DNA from: Pempheris klunzingeri
Lineage: Eukaryota > Chordata > Actinopteri > Acropomatiformes > Pempheridae
Length of the DNA stretch: 64,000 bases
Assembly (NCBI RefSeq): GCF_042242105.1
Contig: NC_092027.1
Location: forward strand, 17,095,221-17,159,220
Direction of reading: 5' to 3'
The notes under the pieces were generated by a model. That model saw only the letters and a program-made list of their open reading frames with translations, did not search any database and was not told the DNA's origin. Of the stretch, positions 48,001 to 60,500 are shown piece after piece. The translations under genes and the position numbers were made by a program. Each line of letters begins with the position of its first letter. Position 1 is the first letter of the stretch.

Positions 48001-51000
48001 AACTCGCTTTATGCTGTTTCCCCACTGACAGATGCTCACCAACCAGCCTGATGGTACACACACTTTTAAAGCTTTCACTCATTTGCAGAAAGAGAAATCC
48101 CAACAGCGACATTCATCACTTGTAGCATATCTGGAGGGCTTGTGTGTTAGGAGGAGGTGTAAGGAGGAGGCTTTGAGACTATACTACATTTAAAGTAAGG
48201 CATTGTGTTGCATTTGTATCTGCTGCTGTAAACTGGAATAATAATAATGACACCCACTCATCAAAAAAATTGCCCAGTAGTGTTACTGGTGACAACAGAT
48301 TCCACATTGTAACTTAATACATGACTGTAGTTTAGTACTGAAAGTCTTGAATGAGGGGGGTATAGGATAAGGAGGTAATAAGGATTATAAATTCTGGATA
48401 AAATCCTTAAAAGCATCTTACTGACTTCCAACTAGACTAGGAAATGTAACTTGAATATGAGTTCGCAATGCAATATAAAACTGCTCACCATTCTCACTGC
48501 TCCCCCTCTCCTCCCTCTCCAGAGTGCTGCTGGCAGAGGAGATGCTGGAGGCCGAGCAGTTGTCCTTCTCATTCACTTCCTCATTCTGTCGTTCCTTGTC
48601 GCTCAGGATGCCGCTGTCCTCTTCCGCCTCCTCTTTTTCCTTCTCTGGTTCCTGCTCACACTCTTCGCCTCCCTCCTCCTTTTCTGCTGCTGCCTCCTCC
48701 TGTACTTCCTCCTCTTCCTCCTCTTCCTCCTCTTTCTGTTCTTCCTCTTCTTCAGCAGTGGCCTCTTTTTCCTCTGTTTCTACACTGGCACTGGAGTCAT
48801 CAGCTTCTCCTGTCACAAAATAAAAAAAAAAAAAAATCAGTGTTACTTTATCCTCTAGAATTCCGGTTTACTATCCATATCTCTTGTGCTTTGATCTGAC
48901 TTGCTGCAGTAACTCCCACAGAAGCCCACTGTAACGTGCGTGACTTATCTGCAGAGAAATACTGTTTTAAAATATGTGACATCTTTGATTTTAAAGGTGC
49001 CTCTGTTTAGGCCGCACATGGGGCACCTCTGTGCAACTAGAAAAACAAAAACGCAAACCCATACACTAATGTAAACAATATGGCAGGTACAGAAAGCCTG
49101 GTTGTTGCAGGACCAGGATATGAACAGGAAATGAAGAATTAAGTTCCTGTTTACATCAAAACACACTCATGTACACAGCACAAACACACAACTCAGCGGT
49201 ACAGTCCATGCAGTGATGCAGGCGGGGTTAAAATAACACAACACTGTGAGGCCTCATACACTCGCCTGTTTGAGCTACTGTAGCTCAGCTCATGGCTGTG
49301 CATGCACTCAGCACCAAAACAAGGCTTTTCCTCTTACACAAGATCTTTTGGCAAAAAGGTCTTTCAAAAACCCATTTGACCTTTTCACCCATGTCCTCTC
49401 TCTGAGTGTGTTTTTTTTTCTCCCTACATCCCCCTCCCGATGGTGTCCCCCACTCTCCCTCAGTATTTTCCACAATCTGTCTCGTCTCCTCTTCTTTTGC
49501 TCGTGCCTGCATGCTGTTTAAATGGTAGGCTGCAAACTGAATCCGTTAAAGGTTAAGAATGATTGCTCTGGGGCGCACTGTTGGGAATTGAACTGGCAAC
49601 CCTCTGGTTTTAATTACAAGTCCCCAAAGTATTAACCAGCATAATATGAAGTCATACAAGTGGTCAGAGACTTTAAACCCAGGATTTTCATGAAGTCAAT
49701 CCCCCAACTTTGTTACTATTTAAGGTGGCATTTTTCAGCAATAGCTATTTAATGTATTTACATTCAGTAGTTAACTCTCTACTTAGTAATTTTCATTCAG
49801 ATTGCTTTTACATAAATTAAGCGTTCAATGTATGTACAGAATTAGCACTGACATCAGTCCTTAATTCAAAACACTTCCAGAAAAATATGGTAATTTTCAG
49901 CATTTTTTGACAGCAGATCAGTTTAAAATGTTAGGGGGAATAAAAGAGCAAGACAGAGTAGCCACATTGCACGCATCCAACTGTTTAGCAAGGTAACAAA
50001 CTCCTTCATGTGCTCTTCTGATGTCTACCACACTCTACTAAATCTACTTACAGCATAAAATCAGACTGTGGTGAGTTTGTGTGGCTGCACTGTAAACAGA
50101 TACACCTGTTCTTTTGTATTTTTGACATAGTAGCTACTCAGAAAGTGTTATACTGTAATATTGAACCACAGTTGCTGGTACAATGTTAGCCACAAATGTC
50201 CCCAAATCAATCATGATTGAAATCTTAATGATTACTATTGTATTGAACGCAATGTTTCTGCCACCATCATTCATAATATATACCAAAATATATGCCAGAC
50301 TATAGTATAACATAATAAAATCATCTTATTTTCAGTAGGAGTAATAGTAGTAGTAGTGCAGTACTAGCTGGAGAACTGGCAGCAATCCTAGTACTAGTAG
50401 TCAAGGTAATGCTCCTGAATACTATTGTACTATTGCATTTTAATGCTAAACCTAAAAAACGCATTTTGCACTTGTTAATAACTCACATCACCATAGAGAC
50501 ACCATGTTGTTAGTCAATACTGTGCATAGTGCCTCAGTATATGACAGCTACTCTATCAAGCACTATTATGAGTTGTCCTACCAGTCTCAGAGGGCGTGTA
50601 GGGGGTGGCGGAGGTCCCTGCTTCGAGGTCAGCTTCTGCGTCCTCCTGGGAGGCGAAGGAGGAAGGGGTGCTGCTGCGTGATGACGAGGGCCAGGCCTCA
50701 GACGGTTCAAAGGTCAGGTTGAGGTCAGCGCGAGTCCTCGACACCCGGACGTGGTCCCTCTCGTACTCCTCCGCTGCCAGACGCTCTACGTTCTTATACC
50801 TGGAGGTGAGGGACAAACAGGGAAGATCAGAGGAGGAAAGAAGCAAAAATAGTGACAGAGACAATGCAGCATCTCTTTTGCCTTCCTCCACAGTACTGCT
50901 GTCAGGACTGGCCTTGCTCTAAACTAAACCACTATACTCATCACAAACTTCCAACCTATGTTTACCTTAAAAGAAACTCAGACTATTCCTCCGTGTTCTC

Positions 51001-51476
51001 TCCTCTACACTGCCATGCCACCTCCTCACACTATGAGCCCACCTCATTCCCCTTCTTTGCCTCATTGATCGTCCACAGAGCATTCAACGCACCCTCATTT
51101 CCTTCAGTCAAGAGTTTCACTACTCTGCTCTCCTATCGTCTCTTATCCTGTCTAACCAAATACTCAGCAATCACCAGCAGTCTAAATATGCAGGCGGATG
51201 GAGTTTAGAGAACAGGAGACGGTGAAAGGGAGGAGGGTGTAGAAGAAAGGAGAACGACAGGAGAGAAGAATGGGTGAGATGGGGAGAAGTAAATGCTAGT
51301 TTGGCTGCTGAAAGGCCAAACATCAGAAGTGAATCAGAGTAAACCTGTTCAAGATGTGCCTCGGTCGGTTCTCCTCCCTTGTCCTTAGCCTTCCTCTCTG
51401 CCTCCTTTTCTCCCCCTACCAAATTTAACCACTCAACCTGCCGACCAGATCACAGATTTAGGGCACTGAATCAACC

Positions 51477-51520
<44 letters not shown>

Positions 51521-54500
51521 CTCTCTAACCCCTCCTCCTTCCCACCGTACCATGAATGTGTGGAGCTTCTGTTCAGACTTCATTAGCATCAGGCCACTTC
51601 AGAGGTCTGAAGAAACTGGATACCAATATGTGTGTGTTTGTGTGTATGTGCATGTGATTAGGAGTGAAATGGAGCGAGAGAGCCAACCGCGCGTTTTGTG
51701 CTTCAACTTGGGCCAAAACCTTCAATATGCTGTACGTCCTTTGACACTTTGACATAAAAGGAGTTGAGTGATAGTTTGCAAAATACTCTAACATACCAGA
51801 CAATCACCGTAAGCCTTGTTTATGCCCATTAATCACTCTCTGATAAGCTTTTTACTGAATGTATCTGCTAAACTGTGCTCAAGACAACAACTAATCAGAC
51901 TAAAGGGAATGCCATTAGTTTTCCAAGTATTCGATCATAAACCAAAGTTCCAATTGTTTTCAGAGGCTTTAACAAACTGAAATTATTTGCGACATGCTTC
52001 AGGAATCCAGCTATAGTTGAACTCCATTAACAATCATTTTTGGACTCAGTTGTCTGTCATTAAGGCCATCAATTTTCATGCTAGACCTTTTTGTCCAGGT
52101 GTTACAGTCTGTATGTTGTCAGGCAGATGCATCCCCCCGGGAGGTGAGCTGGGGTCAGAACTCATGTTTTCCTAATAACAGTGATGCTCAAATACACCAT
52201 AAATACATCACCCTCTCCTGTGGATACATCTCCCACATGCTTGCTCAGCAGCTCATCTCTCTCTTTCTCTCTCTCTGGCTTTCTCTTCACCTCTGCCTGA
52301 CTTGTGTTCGTTTCCTCCGTCTGTTGTTGAATCCAACTGCTCTCAGTTTGTCTTTCTTTCGCTCTGACAGCCTTTATTTCTTTTTTCGCTTGGACTCTGA
52401 TAGTGTGTGTTATTGTGTCAAAGCTGCTTTAAATTGAGTGTGAAAGAGGTCTGAGCCTGCAGGGAAGAAAACAGCACTTGGTGCAGTAAATAGACTGTCA
52501 ATATATATGTACTGTGATGATCAGCACATTGGACTTGGCTTTTATGCAGTTGCCAGCGGTCCTTACTCATATATGGCTGCATCGAGCACTATCACATTCA
52601 GGTCTGATCGTGCTCGACCTCAAATACCCTCCTGAGTAAATCTCTTGCTTCCTGTGATTCCAATTTGCACACAAACATACATTTATTAGCCTCATGAAAA
52701 TTCTTCTTGTGTGTGTGTGTGTGTTTAAACGTGCATGTGCTTGAAAGTTGAAAGCGTGTCGGCGCATGTGCACGTGCGTCCAGTGTGAAAAGCTTGACGA
52801 ATCCCGGAATCTGATTTTCTCACAGGATGCAGCCAAAACAATCAAGCCCCTGGCAGAGCGCGGCAGTTAAAATACAGCTCCATAAGAGAGGAGAAAGCAA
52901 AGAGGACGGAGCAAAGAAAATCAGTTCAGTATCCCCCCAGCCTCTGGCAGCGAAGGGCACCTTTTTAACCTGAAAACAATTACACTATTACAGAGCTTCC
53001 CAAACCACAGGCTGAAACACATTCCTGGTGGGTTCAGCTGTTCTGTGAGTGTGTGCTGTTTTGATTTAGTGCACACACTTACCTCTCCTCCCGCGCAAGC
53101 CGAGCCTCTTCCATTTTATCCACATAGTCGCGACTGTGAGAGACACACAAACGAAGAATTGTAAAACATAATAATCGCACTGTACTCCAGCATGTTCTCC
53201 TGTTGACCTGCTAGTGTGAACATGACGTGTTCACACTCATGCACATCATGCGGTTAAGGTATTGGTGTAACTCATAATTCCATTTGTTTTCTGTGGTAAA
53301 ATCACTGGAACTCTTCACTTAGTTTTTTTTTTAAAATACTCATGAAAGATGCTTTTGAGTTGCATTATTGTTCCAGCGTTTTAACCGTACTTGACCCATC
53401 AGGATATTCTAGGATCGGGATATTCTTTAAATTGATTTGAAATTTCAGTTTTATGTAATATATTGTCTCATCTTGAAATGCTCTTAAAAACAAAGTGGGT
53501 GATGACTCACCTGTGCTTGTTCCTCTCCTCCCTCTCTATCCTCTGCAGTCTCTCCTCTCTCTCCACACGGCGGCGCTCTCGCTCGGCCGCCAGAGACTCC
53601 TGGTGCTGCCGATATGAGGAGGACAGTAGACCCCCCAAAGCAGGCCTGAAAGAGAAAGACAGAGAAAAAAAGTTTGGTTGCAGCTTTGCACAGACAGATG
53701 GATGCTGTGGTCGCAAGACATTTTCCTCTTTATTATCTATTGATTATCTTGCCATGTACAACAGACTTAGATGCTGTTTTGTTTTTATCAGCACTATTTT
53801 GATCTGTTGCATCATTGTGAGGCAAAATGGCGGTTATAAACAACTAAATCTGTTCATGACATAACACAGCACATGGTCCTTGCATATGCAGAGCTCCTGT
53901 GTGTGTAAGTATGTATGTAACACACCATAAATTATGTGTTTTAATGACTGTATTCTCTGTGGAGGAAACAGGAGCAGCTTGGTAAGCAGGGAACCAGAGA
54001 GCTGAGGTCACATTCACTTCACAGTCCACACTTGTTACACATGTAACAAACATACATGTAAATGTATTTGCGCGTGAACGCATTTACCGTACACGGGTGT
54101 GTATTTTCAACGATGTTTTCATGTACTTGTGCAGGCACATGTTGGTGCAGACTCCTCTTACCTGGAGTTGGTGGGCGTACTTGGAGTGCTGAGAGAGGAG
54201 TAGGACGTGACACCGCCATTCCTGGGTGAGAAAAGGGGTGACAAAATGGGTGACAGTGAGTGACCTCTCCAGTCACCCAGCTACAGAACACCCTGTTGAC
54301 TATTTCGACAATGTGAAACTGGTGGCGAGGAACGAATGTGACACCTTGATATGTAACTGGAATACTGTTGGTGCAACACTAGAGTGACCCTAATTAGTAA
54401 CTGCTGTAGTGTTTATTCCATTATGTTTCTGGAAAATCCCCGGCAGGGTGTCTCTCCTTACTTACAGTCCACTGTGAATATAAAAAGATCCTTTTGTATA

Positions 54501-57500
54501 TAATCTATCTATAATCTATTTTGTATATCATCTGTTTGAATATGCACAGTTGTTTGCAAACGGGGCTGTAAATAGTATCACCTGAATATAACATCATCAT
54601 AAGCAGCTACGTACTGTATATGTGAATAGTCAGTTATATGGGAATACAGTCCTATCCAGCGAGAGAAAATCAAACCCAACAGTGCTATACAATGATATCA
54701 AAGTGGACACCGAATGGAGACAGTAGGAATGAGAAAAAGCAAAGTTCTATTGAAATGATCAAACTAAGAAGCAAGAAGTAACACTACAGCTATACAGGTG
54801 AAGAGCTGAAACAGGCATCTGTGCCGTTCTTGAAAAGAGGGGAAAAGGCAGTGGGAAACAAAGCCAGGATGGTGCTAACCATGTGCTGACAGAACTAAGA
54901 AGAGATGTGAAAGAACAATAGGTGATAATAAGAGCGCTGACAGGCTGAAAGGTGTGAAGCCGTGCAGTCAAAGAAGTGAAAGGAACTGGTGAAAAAGGTG
55001 ATGAACAACAAAAGTGATGCAAAGAGATCCAAAAGCCAGAAACAGAAGTGGAAAGTGAAAAAGTGACTAAAAAGGTGCAACGTCGAAGAGATGCAGGGAA
55101 AGCTTTCTGTGCTTCTTGAGGTCGTGGGACACTGAGCTCTGCTGCCCGTCTGACCTGGGAGACGTAGTTTTGGGTGACTCCTCACTGGGTTTGGCCGGAG
55201 CCGGGTGCGACGGCCCCTCATCGAGGTCGTAGGAGAAGAGGTGGAAGGGGGAGTGGGGCAGGTAGGGCAGGCGGTCGGGCGAGGGACGGGAGCTCCCGCG
55301 TGATGGCGGACTGACCTCCTTGGTAGCCGGGACGGTGGCGACGCACCTCTTCCTGGCCAGCAGGGAGGCCAGGAGCGAGGGCTGGGCCGGCGGGCTGAGA
55401 GGGGAGGAGATGGGGAGGGAGGAGATGGGGGATGAGGGGGAAGGGAGGGTGAGGGCTGGGGGTGGTTCAATCCGATTCCGCTGCGGCTCCTCTTTCATAT
55501 TCTCCTTTCTGGAAGTGATGGTGATGGACTGGAGGGTTGTTCGTTGAACTATGGGCGGAAGATGTCTAGCCGGGCTACAAACAGAGGCATGGATTGAGAG
55601 GAATAAATGGATGAAAACATTACTGTGCAAATGTAAGACAAGTGGCACCATGTGTACAGGCGCTGTAGAGCATTGCATTGATACTAATAACTACATAGTG
55701 AATAGGCCACAAGGAGATCAAACCAACCAGCAAACTGACAAAAGAGACATCTAACAGATGTGTGGCTTTATATAAAGAGCCTCCAGATAAATAAGAAGAC
55801 CACAGGACATTATTTCATTTTCATGTTACCACCATGTCCTAAAATACCTGGGGGTGGTCTGTATAGACACTGTATCAGCCCCCTGCTGCTCATCCGAATC
55901 AGACTCAGTCACTGGAGTCTCCTCTTCCTCCTCCTCCTCCTCCTCCTCCTCCTCCTCTTCCCCCTCCCCCTCCGCCTCCTCCTCCTCCTCCTCCTCCTCC
56001 TCCTCCTCCTCCTCTTCCTCCTCCTCCTCCTCCTCCTCCTCCTCCTCCTCCTCCTCCTCCTCCTCCTCCTCCTCTATCACATCCTCACATTCCTCCTCTC
56101 TGTGGAGGCAGGGGTGGGGGTGGATGAATGGATGGATGGGGAAAAAGTTTAGGGGAAGGATTGAGGGAGAGATGATGCGATACATAAGTTTAGCATGCAA
56201 ATGGAAATCACCACACATTTGAAGAAATAAACAGATGGAACAAAGGAAGGGCAGAGATGGAGGGTTAGATGAGACGGACGTGTGGAAATGATGTTTGCAG
56301 CTGCACAACCAAAGCACATAAACTCAAACAAGGACATGACATCTATCAGATAAAGATAGAGAGAAAAACAAAAGGACTGAGACAAGTGAAAATCCAAATG
56401 AAATAAGAGGAAGAGGGGGATGAATGGTTCTCATTACACACGCCATGCCTCCAGTTAGGGAGTTTTACATACACAAATACAAAATACAATGACAAGGAAG
56501 AGGGAAAGGAAGGCTAAGAGGAGAATATACCATGGCTGACCAACTGACTTGAGATCAGTGCCACCAATCTGTTTTCCCAGTGAAACCAGATGAGCCTTGT
56601 TGCAGTCGAGTCAGCGTGCGCTGCCAGGTGTTGTTCCACAAGAGCAGAGCCACGTGTGTGTGACGAATGGGACGGCCAGTAAAGTCGTGTTTGTTTTTCT
56701 GTGTGCGCGTGCATAATATGAAGCAGGATGCAGCCACTGACAAAAACAACTTTCACCCATCACATCATTCCATAAAACATATACGCAAATGGATTCTTCT
56801 CACACAATTACGCACATTTTCACTTCTGTTTCAAGATAGAAATGTGTGCTAGTACCTTACACGCAACCACCACTTTAATATTTCGTCTGTCACTCTGACA
56901 GGATAAAGACGTGATGTGAGGAGGCACATGAAGGGAGTGAAGGAGCTTCAGTGGATGAGAGGACATAGAGAGGAAAGATTTACCTGAGGTAAGCGGCTAC
57001 AGCTGGCTCCTAATTCCCCTTTTTGTGCGCACACAGCACCGAAATAAGCCTGTGCTGGTTTAATAATGCTTGTATTAGAATTACAAGCAAACCCTGAAGG
57101 CTTGTGCGGCTGCCGGGAGCTTTTGTATGTCTTTTAGTGGAGTACAAGTCCACACAAGTGTTTCATTGCAGAATAAAAAAAAAAAAACCCACTCAGAGTG
57201 CTTTATGTGACATGAGGCACACTAGTGGCTGTTACAGCATGTGGGTGAGGAGCAGCGGAATGAAAAAGTAGGGCAGAAGGCCACAGAGGTCAGTAGCTGA
57301 CCGTTACCTGTGAGACCTTTGAACTTACATGGATGGAAGGAAACCTGACAGTGCTCTGGAGCAGAAAGTGACAGTTAGAGCGTCTCTCTCTTGGGTGCAG
57401 TTAACACATGTGCATCTCGTGAGTGATGGCTGAATATTTGATGATGTTTTTGCCACTCTTTCTACCTGCAACCTCTTTTATCCCGCTCCTCTGTTATGAC

Positions 57501-60500
57501 CTGTTTTTTTTTTCCCTCACCTCTCGCTCAAGTCCTCAGCTCTCTGTCCGCTGAAAGGCTGGAAGCCGGCTCTCTGTGGGGACGCTGGGCTGCAGGGAGA
57601 GGCATGACCAGATCGCCCGAGAGAGGCCCTGCGGCTCCGCCTCCTCTCCAGGCCGCGCTTTTTGTCCCCGCCCCCGAGGCTGACTCGTCTGCGATCCCGG
57701 CGTCCCATTGGCGGAGGCTGGCTGTCATCGTCGCCATCCTCATGCCGTAGGGTCGCCTGCGAGAAAAGGAGATGTGGGATCGGTGACAGGAGTTTCACAC
57801 AGATAACTTTGGTGGTTGTAATCATGTGGCATAATTTTCACCGGATGTGAGCAGCGCTTACGAACTAAAATCTGAACTTTACTAAAAGGCAAATATTAAC
57901 TTGCAATATTTTCCTTGTGATCGTGTGACTTTGTGTGTCTCAGACCTCATAGATGTTGAGCTGCTCAACCAAGTCCAGATCAGTTCCTTTCCGGCCCAGG
58001 TGTCTCTGGGACACTGTCTCCATGCCCTGCTCCTCCAGGCCGTCCACCATATCATAGAAGGAGTCCTGGTCAGGTAGAGCTGCAAGCGTCTGCAAAAAGA
58101 AAAGGAGACAGATAAGTCATCAAGGTGTAACTGAGGTTTAAAATGCTTTGATTGGGAATATTTTGGTGGCTAAAATATTTCAATATTGCAAACTCAGTGA
58201 TGTAATTTTTGTTGTGTTATGTCTCATGTTTTTCTGTTATTTCCTGTTTTATTTGCGCCGTTTAACTCTCGTTTAAGGTCCCTTGACTTCCTAGATTTGT
58301 GAAATCTAGATTTGTGAGCCGCACACAAATGTGCATAACTAAAGAATTAAATGACAAAACATGAATTAAAAATGAAATGAATGAGAAATGAGAAAAGACA
58401 TGATATGTTTTTAAGTGTGGCCTGATCGGAGTTATATTTTCCTGTACTTGACAATAAAAATGATAGAAACATTCAGTATATAGACGCTTAAGACATGGAC
58501 ACCTTATTGATGAGGGTCATGGCGTAGACCAGCAGCTCTGTGTCCACTCCGTCCTTCTCATGCAAGATCTCCATAGTGTTGGACCACGGCTTGCAGCCTG
58601 GAAATCAGCCAGTTACAAATAAAAACATGAATTACTTATGTGACGCTCTACCTGACCACCCCACCCTAAATACCCTCCAGCTCACAGTCAACAGAATCAT
58701 GAATGAGAACACGTTCCTCAGCAGCCGGCGGCGTGCTAACTCATCTATACCTCTCTTGCTGTCCACAGAGGTGATGGCTTCTATCAGCAGCGGGGAGTTG
58801 GACTCGGAGTACTCCACAAACACCAGCAACAGCTTCAGAGCTGTTTTCACCACCAGACGGAACTAGAGAGAGGGGAGGGGTTCAAAGTTACAAACTCACA
58901 GACACAGGAAACAGTACAACCAATGGATGCATCATGGTCCTGAGGCTGGAAATTTGTAATGGTTATCTTTTTCCCTGTGCCCCCATCATGATATGTCTTT
59001 AAATCCTCAACTTTGATCTTTCGCTGCTTCTTGACCAGACAGTTGAAAGTTAGACGCTTCAATGACTAGATGAAATTCCCTGACAAGTTTAATGACAGGC
59101 AAAGATAGGGATCATATTTGTTGTATAATGTGCTATGGTGTGTCCATATTAAGAATAAATCAAAATACTTTTAAAATCAAAAGAAGAAACAATACAATGT
59201 TGGGCTCAAGGCACCGAATCAAGATGGATACTTTGAGTGCAAAGCAGATGTGCACCTTTAAAAATGAAAATATCACAAATCAACAAAAGACACCATCCTC
59301 AGGTCAGGACATAGGACACAATCAGGAGCAGTTGTGTTTGTGTGTCTGTTTCTGGGTATGAAAGCTAAAAATAATGCTCTCCAAACAACGAATGGCTAGC
59401 TCAGGGCATAGTGTGTGTGTGTCTGTGTGTGTGTGTGTGTGTGCTGAGGCTATACGTATGCTCGGCTATACCTTTGATCCAACAAGAGTGTACAACCACT
59501 CGATTGTCTCAGCATGCCCAATGACACCGTTCATCCCGTCTACATACAGCATGATCTGTCCCAGGGCTGGTGGGTAATAAACAGAGAAAGTTAGATGATT
59601 CAATGCTTACTGTGAACAAATCAAGCACAGCGAATGTAAACTAATTAATTTCAGCTTTTCCCAATAAGTCATATTGTTATAGACTAAACTACCCATCAGT
59701 ATACAAAGTAGTTCCACCTCAACCTGCTCTCACGTTAATGAACAAAACTGATGTTATATATTCACTTTCAATTCTTATTACTTTTTGTTTATAACACTTC
59801 TGGTAACAGAAAAGAAGACCTTCATTTTTAGTATTTTTACATTTTGCTAGATTTACTTAAGGGATAACTTTTACAAATTTTGGGTTTAAAATGAGTAGGT
59901 ACAAAAGGTTTTATTTGCCCAGTAGACTGCATCAGTCAGCAGCCCCAAACGAGCTGCGAACAGGCTACAATGGCTGTAATGTAATACTATGGGGCATACG
60001 GCTAGTCAAATTACATCCACTAAAAGTGCTTGTTTTTGCCACTGACGGGCTCAGATTCTCATTGGAAGTGTCTGAAAATATAACAGAAAGTATCTCTACT
60101 GATATAGACCTGTGAAATCTTTTTTTTTGAAAGCCATTATATTGCTGTACTCAAAGCCACCAGACTCCATTGACAAAAACAGTAATTTTACTTCATAGAA
60201 TATGTGAGTTGCTGGACTATCTGCTTGGTGGAGTCTGGTTTCTTTAAACCAAGAGATATAACAGCTGTATCTGGTCACACAAATAGGAATGTTACAGGTC
60301 TGTCACAGTGATCTGTTCAGTAAAGTTGGAACCCGCTTCAAATAACAATCTCAGTCTGTCAGGGGCAAAAACCAAGCACTGTTTAGTGGACACACTTTGA
60401 TGGGCACATTTACTTTTGTCATTCACCGCAGCTAGTATGCAAGGCACTGGCCTAAACATCAGGAATAAGTTAGGTTTTTATGAGGACACTTCCACATTCG

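Noticed and set aside
48451-48899. Three + strand ORFs of about 100-143 codons rich in Leu, Ser and Pro
   Set aside because: They are antisense to the Glu-rich fhod3 exon at 48489-48809.
55854-56222. Poly-Ser and poly-Leu ORFs on the + strand over the CTC repeat
   Set aside because: They are antisense readings of the fhod3 acidic exon; the - strand exon has matching splice phases, these do not.
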